From Asticcacaulis taihuensis (GTDB lineage: Bacteria; Pseudomonadota; Alphaproteobacteria; Caulobacterales; Caulobacteraceae): 64,000 bases of DNA. Position 1 is the first letter of the stretch. Every line of letters begins with the position of its first letter. A program made the position numbers and the translations under genes. Location: positions 62,001 through 126,000 of the forward strand of contig NZ_FMTS01000001.1 of NCBI RefSeq assembly GCF_900100255.1, in the 5' to 3' direction. This document shows positions 1 to 8,519 of the stretch, piece by piece. Under the pieces are notes generated by a model. That model was not told the origin of the DNA. It did no database searches and worked only from the letters and a program-made list of their open reading frames with translations.

Positions 1-3000
1 CGGCCGACAAGCGGAAACCAGCCACGGGGCCGCCGCCTTCGATATTGCCGCCCACCAGGGTAAAGCTGTCGCCGCCGGTGAAGTTCGCTACCGTGTCTGG
101 CAGGGTGGCGGATATGTTTTGCTTGTAACCCACCCACATTTCCGGCTTCAGGAATGATGTCCTGTAACTGAGGTTGAGCAGGGCCGTGGAACTCAGCAAA
201 TGCCCGTCACGCGCCCCCACTGTAAGATCGAAATAGTCGCCGCCACCGCTTTCCGTATGGTCATTTTCATGAAGCTGGTAGTAGTCAGCCAGGACTTCAG
301 GCGTGACCGCCCATTTGCCAAGTAGGAAATCGTACGAGGCGCCCGTGCCGGCGCTGACCGAATAACCGTCCCACTTGGCCGTTGCCACATGATCAACGGT
401 CGTGGTCAGGATGTTTCGCGTGCTCTTGAAGGTGTCGTAGCCGGCGCCGGCGTGCAGCCAGGCTTTCAGACCACTGGTGTTGAGGCGCCAGTAGGCGCCG
501 ATCGTGAGATCAGAATTGGACATCCCCTCCGCCGCCAGGGCGAAGGTGTCGCGGGGCGAGGCGGAAGTAATGGAGAGATAGGTGCCGACCATCTGGTTGC
601 CATAGACCTGTTTTTCGCGGCCGCCGGCGAAGCTGAAGCCGGTCGATTTGAACCCGGCCGTGTCGCTGTAGGCGCGATTGATGGCGTAGCCATATTCCTG
701 GAGCCAGTACTGCCCGCCATTATTGTCCGGGATCAGGGTCAGGTTGCTTAAGGAGCGATTCAGCGAGGCCGAACCGACAGACAGAGAGATCAGATTTTCA
801 CCGGAATAATCTGGCAGGTACTGGTTGTAGACCTGATCAAAGGCGTCCTTGTCGGTAGCCGCCAGCAGGGATGACCGGGCGCCGGAATCCTCGGCCACCA
901 CCACCAGAACCGGCATAAGCGCGGCGTACTGGTTGCTGGAATAGCCGGCTTCGCCCTGCGTCTTCAGTCGGAAATTGGCGGTCAGCACTGTATCCGTATC
1001 ATTCAGCGTCAGGTCGGAATGATAGAGGTAGGGAATATAACCGTCCAGCGTCGAGGTGGTCATGTCTCCCAGGCTGATGCTGGAACCGGTCAGGACCGTG
1101 AAACTGGTCGGCGTGCTCAGGATCTTGTCGAGAGTGAGGTACAGCTTGGCGCCGTCATCAAAGGCCACCGCGCCGGAGCCGGACAGGATTGGCACGGTCG
1201 GCGTATCTACGGCCAAAGTCAGGGCCATGCTGCTGTCCGAACCGACATGCAGGGTGCTCATCCGGACCGAACTGCCAGCCAGCAGGCCGGCGCTGGCGCC
1301 ACTGTCGATATCCATGGCGATGTCGCCGGACGAGGTCAGCTTGCCGAGATAGACGGCATCATTGGTCAGGCTGAAGCTGCCAGTGCCCGCGCCGTAATCC
1401 ACATTGCCGTAGATGTAACCGCCGGAGGACGACAGGGTGTCATTGCCGGAGCCGAACAGGATGTTGCCGTAAATATAAGGCGCGGCGATCGCTTCGTCAT
1501 CATCGCTGTCGGTCGCGTTGTTGTCTGTCTGGGTGATGGTAACGCCGGTCGTATTGGTGCTCACATCAATGGCAGTGGCCTTGCCGGTGATCGTATCCGT
1601 CGTGCCGTCGCCGTCATCATCGCTCGCGGTAATGGTGGCGCTGATCGTGCCGGAATTGCTGATGGAGGTCAAGGTGCCGGAGGTATCAGAAATGGCGGTG
1701 GCACTTCCGGTCGAGCCGGAAGACGAGGCGTAGATGCCGGAACTGGCGGCGACATTGATGGCCGGCAGGGTGGCGCCGGACGCGATGCTGACGGCCGTCG
1801 CCTCGCCAACATTGGAGACCGTATAGACCGTATTGCCATCTGCATCTTCCGCGGAGGTGAGGTAACGCGTCGTGGTGGCGGTGACGGTGCCGTCGATATC
1901 CAGACGCGGGGTCGTGGCACCGCTCAGCAGGGAAATGGCGGTGGCGTTTCCGCCGTAAGAACTGGCGGTGATACTGCCGGCATTGCCTATGCCGTTCTCG
2001 ATCGTCGTCGGATAGCCCGTGCCGCCGATTTGCAGGGCGGTGGCATTGACGCCGGGATGCACGCCGTAAGCGCCGATGCTTCCACGATTGAGCAATCCGT
2101 AATTGACAGAAGGGGGATCGATGGCGGTCGAGGCATAGGTCAGGCCGCCCAGGGTAATGTCGCTGCTGGCAGAACCAATGGCCAGGGCGGGGGCGGAGCC
2201 ATATTGCGTCAGGCTGGCCGTGGACTGGACCGTATCGGTCAGGCCGTCGCCATCCTCATCTGTATTGCTGTCATCCGTGCTGGTCACGGAAGCCCCAAAC
2301 AGGACGCCGTTAGCGACATTGCCGGCGATGCTGACCAAAGGGCCAACCTGAAGCAGGTTATTGGCCGGGATCAGGTTTTCATAAACGGCCTGAGTCAGCG
2401 CTGAGGTCGAGCTATAGGCCGTGCCGCTGTATGAACCGTCGATGATCAGGTTGCCGCCCAGATCACCTGCAAGCGTGATCGCTGACGCGTTTGCGCCAAG
2501 GACGCCAACCGATCCGGACAGATAGACATTGCCGGTAACGCCCTTTTCCAGCGAAATGCCTGTGGAATTATCACCGATCAGCGTCATGGCGCCATCATAG
2601 GTGAAGGCGCCTTTGATCTGATTCTCGAAGCGGATGCCGTAAGACTGGTTGCCCTCCACGTCGATGACGGAATCGCTTGTGATATATACGTCGCCAACGA
2701 AAGGCGATGCGCCGGTGGAATGGATGCCGTAACGGCCGGTGCCTTCGGCCCAGGGCGCGTCAGTGTAGCCGTCTTCGGTCCCGTCGAGACTTGTGGTATC
2801 CGAGGCCGTGTAATCGTCCGTGACCGTGATGTCGCCGGTCAGAACCAGACCCTTGGTACGGTCGGGAAAGTCGGTGATCAGAATGCCGGTCGAGCTCGAC
2901 TCCGAGCCGGACATGGCGATGCTGCCTTCAAAATCAAGCGAATTGTCGCTGTCCACCGTAATGGCCGTGCCGCTGGTCAGTGTGATTGAGCCATCGGAAG

Positions 3001-3148
3001 TGACGGTAAGATCGCCAGCTGAACTGGTGACAAGGGGCGTGGTGGTGGCGGTCGAAATCGAGGTTTCGGCAAGTGCCTGCGTGCCAAGCCCTCCGCTGCC
3101 GAGAACCAGTCCGAGGGCTGTAGCGGTCAGGAGGCTGTGTTTACGCAT
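1..3148 (-). CDS. autotransporter outer-membrane protein (3' end missing)
   Basis: The reading frame is open from an ATG at 3148 to the window edge, about 1049 codons, with no stop seen, so the C-terminus lies outside. Residues 1-27 form a signal peptide ending in Ala-Leu-Ala. Residues from about 30 to 790 are rich in Ser, Thr, Gly, Ala, Asn and Asp, with recurring short units of the kind ATAIS...SGT, typical of a beta-helical passenger. From about residue 800 aromatic, alternating strands such as QYWLQEYGYAINRAYSD fit a C-terminal autotransporter barrel, of which about 240 residues are inside the window. Two Asp-rich DxDGDG motifs (near residues 299 and 511) resemble calcium-binding loops. 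Membership of the type V secretion class is inferred from architecture; the passenger's function is unknown. Long plus-strand frames over this gene are compositional shadows. Confidence 0.85.
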   Translation of the reverse strand, partial: MRKHSLLTATALGLVLGSGGLGTQALAETSISTATTTPLVTSSAGDLTVTSDGSITLTSGTAITVDSDNSLDFEGSIAMSGSESSSTGILITDFPDRTKGLVLTGDITVTDDYTASDTTSLDGTEDGYTDAPWAEGTGRYGIHSTGASPFVGDVYITSDSVIDVEGNQSYGIRFENQIKGAFTYDGAMTLIGDNSTGISLEKGVTGNVYLSGSVGVLGANASAITLAGDLGGNLIIDGSYSGTAYSSTSALTQAVYENLIPANNLLQVGPLVSIAGNVANGVLFGASVTSTDDSNTDEDGDGLTDTVQSTASLTQYGSAPALAIGSASSDITLGGLTYASTAIDPPSVNYGLLNRGSIGAYGVHPGVNATALQIGGTGYPTTIENGIGNAGSITASSYGGNATAISLLSGATTPRLDIDGTVTATTTRYLTSAEDADGNTVYTVSNVGEATAVSIASGATLPAINVAASSGIYASSSGSTGSATAISDTSGTLTSISNSGTISATITASDDDGDGTTDTITGKATAIDVSTNTTGVTITQTDNNATDSDDDEAIAAPYIYGNILFGSGNDTLSSSGGYIYGNVDYGAGTGSFSLTNDAVYLGKLTSSGDIAMDIDSGASAGLLAGSSVRMSTLHVGSDSSMALTLAVDTPTVPILSGSGAVAFDDGAKLYLTLDKILSTPTSFTVLTGSSISLGDMTTSTLDGYIPYLYHSDLTLNDTDTVLTANFRLKTQGEAGYSSNQYAALMPVLVVVAEDSGARSSLLAATDKDAFDQVYNQYLPDYSGENLISLSVGSASLNRSLSNLTLIPDNNGGQYWLQEYGYAINRAYSDTAGFKSTGFSFAGGREKQVYGNQMVGTYLSITSASPRDTFALAAEGMSNSDLTIGAYWRLNTSGLKAWLHAGAGYDTFKSTRNILTTTVDHVATAKWDGYSVSAGTGASYDFLLGKWAVTPEVLADYYQLHENDHTESGGGDYFDLTVGARDGHLLSSTALLNLSYRTSFLKPEMWVGYKQNISATLPDTVANFTGGDSFTLVGGNIEGGGPVAGFRLSA

Positions 3149-3264
3149 GATGTCGGGATTCCAGTTTCGGTAAGGCCATGAAGCCGTGCGAAAATGAAAA
3201 ATCAGAAGGGCTCTATTAAGTCCGCTTTGATGCAGTCCTGACACTCCGCAACAGGATTGAAATG

Positions 3265-3290
3265 AAAAGGCGCCCCGCAGGGCGCCGTTT
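3265..3290 (-). terminator. intrinsic terminator of the DUF6496 gene
   Basis: A 7-bp perfect stem GGCGCCC/GGGCGCC (3269-3275 with 3280-3286) with loop CGCA is flanked on the plus strand by AAAA at 3265-3268. Read on the minus strand this is a GC-rich hairpin followed by TTTT, starting about 15 bp past the stop codon of the gene at 3306-3491. Confidence 0.75.
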
Positions 3291-3305
3291 CATGAATATG
3301 AACGG

Positions 3306-3491
3306 TCAGTGATGCGCGTGGCTGTGCGACTTGTTGCCTCTTTTCGGAATGTGCGCCTCATGCATGGCTATGGCGGTCGCCTGCTTGCGGCTGGTGACCT
3401 TTTTGCCGCTGCCGCTTTTCAAATCGCCTTTCTTGAATTCGTGCATGACCTTTTCGACCTTCTTTTTCTGGCCGGATGTTTCCTTCGGCAT
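3306..3491 (-). CDS. small basic DUF6496-type protein
   Basis: The 61-residue protein is very Lys- and His-rich. The segment KVMHEFKKGDLKSGSGKKV followed by RKQATAIAMHEA matches the pattern I associate with DUF6496 proteins, and the tail is His-rich (KSHSHAHH). It is soluble, with no signal peptide. The gene stands alone, divergent from the YffB-like gene, and is followed by a clear terminator, which supports it being expressed. Its function is unknown; the basic composition would suit nucleic-acid binding, but that is inference. Confidence 0.75.
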   Translation of the reverse strand: MPKETSGQKKKVEKVMHEFKKGDLKSGSGKKVTSRKQATAIAMHEAHIPKRGNKSHSHAHH

Positions 3492-3620
3492 GACTATGCT
3501 CCTTTGAAAGCCCGCCCCCGTGAATTAGAAAGCCTGGCGGGTAAAAATGCCATGTGGGCGCAGAGGCGGGCGGCAAAATAGTCATTGGCGAGACAGCCAA
3601 AAACAGGCATTCAGTCGGGC

Positions 3621-3974
3621 ATGACTCTGATTCTATACGGCATACCGAACTGCGATACGGTGAAGAAGGCGCGCAACTGGCTGATGGCCAATGGCGTCGC
3701 GTATGAATTCCATGATTACAAGAAGGCCGGCATCGATGCCGCGCATCTCAAGGCATGGTCGGGAAAGCTGGGCTGGGAAAAGGTACTCAATCGCGCCAGC
3801 AGCACCTTCAAGGGGCTGCCCGATGACGCGAAGCAGGGGCTGGACGAGGCAAAGGCCATAACGCTGATGATGGCCCAGCCGTCGATGATCAAGCGGCCGA
3901 TTTTCGAGAAAGACGGACAGGTTATTTCCGGGTTCAAGCCGGACAGCGCGGAACTCAAGGCCCTGCTTATCTGA
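3621..3974 (+). CDS. ArsC/Spx-family protein, YffB-like
   Basis: This is a 117-residue thioredoxin-fold protein of the arsenate-reductase-like family. The N-terminal segment ILYGIPNCDTVKKARNWL carries the single N-terminal Cys and the CDT-KKA signature of the YffB subgroup. RPIFEKDGQVISGF near residue 90 is the conserved cis-Pro segment. The ATG at 3621 is chosen because the family begins directly with the first beta strand, whereas an upstream in-frame ATG at 3585 would add 12 unrelated residues. YffB proteins are thought to act as glutathione-dependent thiol reductases rather than true arsenate reductases. The 3' end overlaps the convergent DUF2147 gene by 8 bp. Confidence 0.85.
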   Translation: MTLILYGIPNCDTVKKARNWLMANGVAYEFHDYKKAGIDAAHLKAWSGKLGWEKVLNRASSTFKGLPDDAKQGLDEAKAITLMMAQPSMIKRPIFEKDGQVISGFKPDSAELKALLI

Positions 3975-4353
3975 CGCGCGTCCAGGTTTCGGAGCGGCAG
4001 ATGCGGTCACCGAGCAGGCACTCACGGCTGTAAAGGGTGGTGCCCTTAAGGTTAAGCGTTGCCGCGTATGTCTTGCCTTCCCTTGGGCTGTAAGCCTTGC
4101 CCTTCCAGTTATTGGCGCCATCGGGGATCAGGTCGTAAAATACCTTGTCCCCGATGCGGGCTTTCGTTTTGACGGCTGGACTGAGCCAGGCGATCGTACC
4201 GCACACCCCCACGGACTGGCCACCGGCGCAGGGCGCAAAAGCGATTTGTGCCTGACCGTTTGAGCGTTGCCAGTGACCGGACAGATCCGCCGCCAGTACC
4301 GTGCCCGGAATGGACAGCGAAAATGCCAGCAGAAGTGATAATGATAAACGCAT
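3967..4353 (-). CDS. secreted DUF2147 protein
   Basis: The 128-residue protein begins with a signal peptide ending at Val-Leu-Ala-Ala (residues 1-22). The mature part opens with DLSGHW and contains CGTIAWL and NNWKGKAYSPREGKTYAATL, the hallmark of DUF2147 proteins, which adopt a small lipocalin-like beta barrel. Four cysteines (two in the CAGGQSVGVC segment, two near the C-terminus) could form disulfides in the periplasm. It converges on and overlaps the YffB-like gene tail to tail. The molecular role of DUF2147 is not established. Confidence 0.82.
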   Translation of the reverse strand: MRLSLSLLLAFSLSIPGTVLAADLSGHWQRSNGQAQIAFAPCAGGQSVGVCGTIAWLSPAVKTKARIGDKVFYDLIPDGANNWKGKAYSPREGKTYAATLNLKGTTLYSRECLLGDRICRSETWTRVR

Positions 4354-4411
4354 AGCATGCCCAACCTTTGACGCCAGTATAGGCGTTGTTTATCTCAACT
4401 TCAGTTAAAAA

Positions 4412-5200
4412 TCAGTCGATCGTTTCATGAGCGCCGGCGTCGCCATGTCGCCAGTAACCCGACGCCTTGATCCATGACGGGTTGACGCCGTGATCATCGA
4501 TCAATTGTTGACGGATAAGTTTGGCCTGTGTGCTTTCGCACGCCACCCAGGCATGGACAATACCTTGCGGCAGGTGCATGGCCTTGAGCGCGTCATTGAG
4601 ACAGTTGGCGTGGCTACCCTGGCGATAGATCCAATGGACATGGACTTCCGCCCCTGTCTCAAAAGATACGCGGTCTTCCAGTCCATCCACTTCGGCCACT
4701 ACGCAGACCTTCGTGCCTTCCGGTAGTTCTTCCAGCCGTCGCGCGATGGCGGGGAGGGCGGTGTCGTCGCCGATCAATACGTAATGGTTAAAGGTGGGTG
4801 AAATCAACATTGATCCTCGTGGCCCGCCGATATTGAGAATGTCGCCGATCCTTGCATTCGTGGCCCAGGTGGTGGCCGGCCCGGCCTCATGCAGCGCAAA
4901 CTCGATATCAAGAGTCTGCCCGTCAAACCGGCGCAGCGTGTAGTCGCGCATGATGGGCTTGGGCCCATCACCTGGCGGCAGTCCCGGCTCCGGAAGGATC
5001 AGGATGCCTGTATCCGGATCAGGAAAGAACAGTTTGATATGGTCATCGAAACCCAGGCTCTGAAAGCCGGTGAAGTCGCCGGCAAGCGTGATGCGCCGCA
5101 GGTGAGGCGTAACCGCCTTCACCTGCGTGACGGTCAGTTCACGGCGGCGGGTTTCATAACGGACGCGGGTAACCGAACGCCCATCGGTCAGCGCATCCAT
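4412..5200 (-). CDS. siderophore-interacting FAD-binding ferric reductase (YqjH/ViuB-like)
   Basis: The 262-residue protein has the siderophore-interacting-protein layout. An N-terminal FAD-binding barrel (residues about 20-130) carries the flavin-contacting segment RDYTLRRFD, GGPRGSM lies in the nucleotide-binding linker, and a C-terminal NAD(P)H domain starts at HYVLIGDDTALPAI. Such cytosolic enzymes reduce ferric siderophore complexes with NADPH to release iron. The start is only 2 bp after the stop of the PadR regulator gene, so the two form an operon. In E. coli the same pair is yqjI-yqjH, where the PadR protein represses the reductase; that regulatory link is inferred here from order and family. 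Confidence 0.88.
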   Translation of the reverse strand: MDALTDGRSVTRVRYETRRRELTVTQVKAVTPHLRRITLAGDFTGFQSLGFDDHIKLFFPDPDTGILILPEPGLPPGDGPKPIMRDYTLRRFDGQTLDIEFALHEAGPATTWATNARIGDILNIGGPRGSMLISPTFNHYVLIGDDTALPAIARRLEELPEGTKVCVVAEVDGLEDRVSFETGAEVHVHWIYRQGSHANCLNDALKAMHLPQGIVHAWVACESTQAKLIRQQLIDDHGVNPSWIKASGYWRHGDAGAHETID

Positions 5201-5202
5201 GG

Positions 5203-5835
5203 TTACAGTCTTTCGATCTTCTTGGCGGTTTCATCGATCAGATCGACCACCGCCTCGATCTCGGCCTTGTTCATCGGTCGCATTCCGCGTGCCCGCAGGG
5301 CAGCCTTGAGATTGGCCATGGCGCGGAAGAGCGGGGCATAGTCGCCGTGTTCGCCACGCTGTCCGTCCATCATTGAGAATAGCTGATCGACCTGCTCGGC
5401 TTTTTCCGCCAGATGGGCGATGCCGGCTTCTGTAATGGTCGCGGACTTGCGGCCGTCTTCATTGGGGGCAATGGTGATGAAGCCTTCATCTTCCAGCCAG
5501 CTCAGGGTAGGGTAGATGACGCCGGGCGAGGGGCTGTAGGCGCCGTTGAAGCGGTCCTCGATGGCCTTGATCAGTTCGTAACCGTGGCTGGGCTTTTCGC
5601 TGATGAGTTTGAGCAGTACCAGCCGAAGACCGCCGTGACCAAAGCCACGCCCATCCCTGCCGCCACGCATCCGATCGAAAGCGCGTTCAAAACCTTCGCG
5701 GCCGCGACCGCCAAGACCGCCGCCGAAACCGGCGCCAAAACCACGATGACCGGGGCCGCCAAAGCCGTCCCGATGGCTGAAATTACGGTCAGCGCAAGCG
5801 CCCTGTCCGCGACGGTGAAAAAAAATGCCTCGCAT
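5203..5835 (-). CDS. PadR-family transcriptional regulator (YqjI-like)
   Basis: This is a 210-residue regulator. Residues 1-68 are a low-complexity Gly/Arg/Phe/His extension (His at 7, 21, 30 and 67). From about residue 69 it is a winged helix of the PadR family: LRLVLLKLISEKPSHGYELI, SPGVIYPTLSWLEDEG, and the wing with GRKSATITEAG. The tail (residues about 150-210) is a helical dimerisation segment. E. coli YqjI has a metal-binding N-terminal extension before the same domain, and the extension here may be analogous although it is richer in Gly than His. A strong ribosome-binding site AAAGGAGA precedes the ATG. Palindromic AT-rich sequences just upstream are candidate operators. Confidence 0.88.
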   Translation of the reverse strand: MRGIFFHRRGQGACADRNFSHRDGFGGPGHRGFGAGFGGGLGGRGREGFERAFDRMRGGRDGRGFGHGGLRLVLLKLISEKPSHGYELIKAIEDRFNGAYSPSPGVIYPTLSWLEDEGFITIAPNEDGRKSATITEAGIAHLAEKAEQVDQLFSMMDGQRGEHGDYAPLFRAMANLKAALRARGMRPMNKAEIEAVVDLIDETAKKIERL

Positions 5836-5868
5836 ATGAGGTCTCCTTTGTTATATATAGTGCGTAAC

Positions 5869-5880
5869 TCGATATATCGA
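5869..5880. promoter_or_regulatory. palindromic operator candidate upstream of the PadR gene
   Basis: A perfect 12-bp palindrome TCGATATATCGA lies 34 bp upstream of the PadR start. A related half-site motif recurs: GATATATCGAAAT at 5871-5883 and GATATAACGAAAT at 5930-5942, and a further TTATATATA occurs at 5851-5859. Repeated AT-rich palindromes in front of a self-regulating PadR gene fit an autoregulatory operator; this is inference from position and symmetry. Confidence 0.5.
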
Positions 5881-6081
5881 AATTGCAGATTCTTTAAATC
5901 TATGAGTGCGTCGCTTTCGATGCAAATTAGATATAACGAAATATGATCGAATGCAAGTGTGGGTGCGAAATTATTTGATTACGAAAACTTAATGCGACTC
6001 TCTGCATCCAAAAGGTGTGTGTCGCGCCTCCTATTATTCAAAGGGCGCTATTGGCGTCCCGAAGTCAAAAGGAGTGTTTAA

Positions 6082-6459
6082 ATGGATATGGACAGCTTAA
6101 CCGGTATTCTGGCCGTTGTTCTGGCGCTCAGCATGCCTGTCGCTATTGTCGCCATCGTCTTCTATTTCCGTCACAAAGGGCGGACGGAGGTGCAGAAGAC
6201 CCTGCGCATGGCGATCGAGAAGGGAACCGACCTGCCGCCGGAATTTCTCGAAAACCTCAAAAACATGCAGGCTCGCAAAACGCCTGCCAATGACATCCGT
6301 TCCGGCCTTATCCTGATTGCGATTGCCTTGGGCCTGGTTGCGCTCGACCTGGCCAATCACAGCTTCATCCTAGGCAAGTTGTCTGGTGTCGCTGCCATTC
6401 CTGGCTTTATCGGGGTTGCCTTGCTGATTCTCGGCATTATCGGCAATCGCAAGAAATAA
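6082..6459 (+). CDS. small membrane protein, DUF6249-type
   Basis: This is a 125-residue protein. One transmembrane helix lies at about residues 7-27 and two more at about 73-91 and 97-120. The cytoplasmic part between them, VQKTLRMAIEKGTDLPPEFLE, is the conserved stretch of DUF6249 proteins. The gene has a good ribosome-binding site (AAAAGGAGTG) and is followed 32 bp later by the sigma factor gene, with which it appears co-transcribed. Proteins of this type often sit next to ECF sigma genes; their role is not known. Confidence 0.82.
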   Translation: MDMDSLTGILAVVLALSMPVAIVAIVFYFRHKGRTEVQKTLRMAIEKGTDLPPEFLENLKNMQARKTPANDIRSGLILIAIALGLVALDLANHSFILGKLSGVAAIPGFIGVALLILGIIGNRKK

Positions 6460-6491
6460 AACTCTCGCGGCAACCCGGAGCAAACTCAAAC

Positions 6492-7070
6492 ATGGGCCTG
6501 GCAAGTGAAAAGCCTGACCTGACGCGGCAGTCCGATGTCGATCTCGTGCGCCTGTGCCTGGGCGGCGATAAGTCGGCCTTCGCCCAACTGGTGCGTCGCC
6601 ACGGCAGCCTGCTGCGGACCCATATCCGACGCATGGGCGCGCAAGGGCCGGATGCCGACGACATGGCGCAGGAAGCCTTCATGAGTGCCTATGAGCATTT
6701 ATCGGAGTTCCGTTTTGACGGTGCCTTTGTTGGCTGGCTTAAACGGATCGCCTCCCGCCGCTATCTGAAAAAGGTGAGGGCGAATCAAAAATACCTGCTG
6801 ACTGACGATATGAGCGCTTTTGAACCTGAGCCTGCGGCGAATGAAGGCGAATTCCGCGCCCACAATCTCGATGCGGCTCTAAATCGCCTCAAACCTGTGG
6901 AACGGCTGTGCGTGACGCTCAATTTCAGCGGCGACCTGTCACATCAGGAAATCGCCGACGAACTCAAGCTGCCGCTGGGTACGGTCAAAAGCCATATCAA
7001 ACGCGCGATGGAACAGTTGAAGACCATTCTGAACGCCAAACCTGCTCCCGTACTGGAAACCGGAACATGA
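6492..7070 (+). CDS. ECF RNA polymerase sigma factor
   Basis: The 192-residue protein has two sigma-70 domains. Region 2 (about residues 25-95) contains DADDMAQEAFMSAYEHLSEF and GWLKRIASRRYLKKVR, which bind core polymerase and the -10 element. Region 4 (about 125-180) contains the helix-turn-helix LSHQEIADELKLPLGTVKSH. Such factors redirect transcription to a small regulon and are usually restrained by a membrane anti-sigma factor. The stop codon overlaps the start of the next gene by 4 bp (ATGA), so the two are translationally coupled, which suits a sigma/anti-sigma pair. The regulon and the signal are unknown. Confidence 0.9.
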   Translation: MGLASEKPDLTRQSDVDLVRLCLGGDKSAFAQLVRRHGSLLRTHIRRMGAQGPDADDMAQEAFMSAYEHLSEFRFDGAFVGWLKRIASRRYLKKVRANQKYLLTDDMSAFEPEPAANEGEFRAHNLDAALNRLKPVERLCVTLNFSGDLSHQEIADELKLPLGTVKSHIKRAMEQLKTILNAKPAPVLETGT

Positions 7071-7504
7071 GCGATATGAAACTGGAAGACGATGATATGC
7101 GCGCTCTGTTCGCGGCAACGCCCGTTTATGAGGATGCGACGGCCTTCGAGGCGCGCGTGATGCGCGGCCTGCGGCTGAAGCTGTGGCTGCGCCAAGGGTT
7201 CGTGGCCCTGGCCGGTGTAGTGGGCGGACTTTACGCCCTGGCGCAGTTTGTGCGCGTACCCAACTGGTCCTTCGGTGAAAAAGTCCTGAGTGGCAGCCGG
7301 ATGGCCCGTGTCGAAACCGACCAGACCTTCCGTGCCGGCGTCGAATTTTTCGACGTCATCGGCAAGAACGCGGTCAATCTGTTCTATTCTTCGGTGCATT
7401 ATCTCGGCATCATGCAAACGCCGATCTTCTTCTGGGTCAGTTTTTCACTATGTTTAGCGTGTCTGGCGCTGTATTACGCCTACTCCCAAGAAGAAACCAT
7501 CTAG
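7067..7504 (+). CDS. membrane partner of the ECF sigma factor, putative anti-sigma factor
   Basis: The true start is the ATG at 7067, overlapping the sigma stop codon as ATGA; the longer frame from 6908 runs inside the sigma gene and is discarded. The product has 145 residues: an acidic cytoplasmic N-terminus of about 40 residues, a transmembrane helix at about 42-60, a periplasmic stretch, and a second helix at about 116-137. It lacks a recognisable zinc-binding anti-sigma (ZAS) HxxxCxxC motif. Coupling to the sigma gene and the membrane topology make an anti-sigma role plausible but unproven. Confidence 0.75.
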   Translation: MSDMKLEDDDMRALFAATPVYEDATAFEARVMRGLRLKLWLRQGFVALAGVVGGLYALAQFVRVPNWSFGEKVLSGSRMARVETDQTFRAGVEFFDVIGKNAVNLFYSSVHYLGIMQTPIFFWVSFSLCLACLALYYAYSQEETI

Positions 7505-7551
7505 CTTTTAGATATGCCGGGTAGTTTCAGCGCTAAACGAGAGAGTTACCC

Positions 7552-8376
7552 TTGAGCAGCCAAACCGCCCACAGCCGAACCAAGCGCCTGACCGCACCTG
7601 AGATCCGGGCCCGCAAAGGGAAAATTCCCCTGGTTGTCCTGACCGCCTACACCACGCCGATGGCGCGGATCATGGACCCGCATTGCGATATCCTGCTGGT
7701 GGGGGATAGCCTGGGCATGGTGATCCACGGCCTTCCCAATACCATCGGCGTGACCATGGACATGATGATCCTGCACGGGCAGGCCGTCATGCGCGGGGCT
7801 GATACGGCGTTCGTCGTCGTCGATATGCCGTTCGGCTCATACGAAGCCGGCGTCGAACAGGCATTTGCCAACGCCGTGCGCCTGCTGAAAGATACCGGCG
7901 CGCAAGCGGTGAAGGTGGAAAGCGGCCCGACCGTCGCCGCCACCATCCGCTACCTGACTGAACGCGGTATTCCCGTCATGGGCCATGTCGGCTTGCGCCC
8001 GCAGGCGGTCAATGTCGATGGCGGCTTTAAAGCCAAGGGACGCACCGAGGCTGAACGCCTGAAGGTTATCAAGGAAGCTCAGGACAGTGAAGCCGCGGGC
8101 GCCTTTTCCATTGTCGTCGAAGGCGTGGCGGCTGATCTGGCGGCGGAGATCACAAAGCTCGTCAGCATTCCGACCATCGGTATCGGCGCGTCTGCGGATT
8201 GTGACGGGCAGGTTCTGGTGACCGACGATATGCTGGGCCTGTTCGACTGGACGCCGAAATTTGTCCGCCATTATGCCGATTTGCGCACAGAGATTGGTGC
8301 GGCGGTGGAAGCTTATGCGAAAGATGTCAGGGACCGTAGCTTCCCCGCCCCAGAAGAGACATATTTTGCTAAATAA
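7552..8376 (+). CDS. panB: 3-methyl-2-oxobutanoate hydroxymethyltransferase
   Basis: This 274-residue enzyme transfers a hydroxymethyl group from methylene-tetrahydrofolate to alpha-ketoisovalerate, giving ketopantoate, the first committed step to pantothenate and coenzyme A. Family signatures are present: [17 protein letters not shown], the metal-binding [23 protein letters not shown], and [18 protein letters not shown]. The start is a TTG at 7552; the next ATG (about 7660) would remove the first strand of the barrel, so the TTG is preferred. No other pantothenate gene is adjacent. Confidence 0.93.
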   Translation: MSSQTAHSRTKRLTAPEIRARKGKIPLVVLTAYTTPMARIMDPHCDILLVGDSLGMVIHGLPNTIGVTMDMMILHGQAVMRGADTAFVVVDMPFGSYEAGVEQAFANAVRLLKDTGAQAVKVESGPTVAATIRYLTERGIPVMGHVGLRPQAVNVDGGFKAKGRTEAERLKVIKEAQDSEAAGAFSIVVEGVAADLAAEITKLVSIPTIGIGASADCDGQVLVTDDMLGLFDWTPKFVRHYADLRTEIGAAVEAYAKDVRDRSFPAPEETYFAK

Positions 8377-8519
8377 GTAGAGTTAAGAGATTTTTGGGGG
8401 AAGGCTCACGGCCGCGCCGCTGTATCCGGTTGCGTTCACCCGTGCCAAAGGTTAGGTTCGCGCCGAATTGGAGCGCCTGACGGGCATTCCCCGATGATAT
8501 GATTGATGAAGGATTCGCC

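Noticed and set aside
1019-2404. A 461-codon plus-strand open frame and several shorter ones over the autotransporter
   Set aside because: They lie antisense to a continuous minus-strand frame with signal peptide and barrel. The translation is low-complexity Gly/Ala/Arg/Asp with no domain, as expected of a shadow of Ser/Thr/Gly codons.
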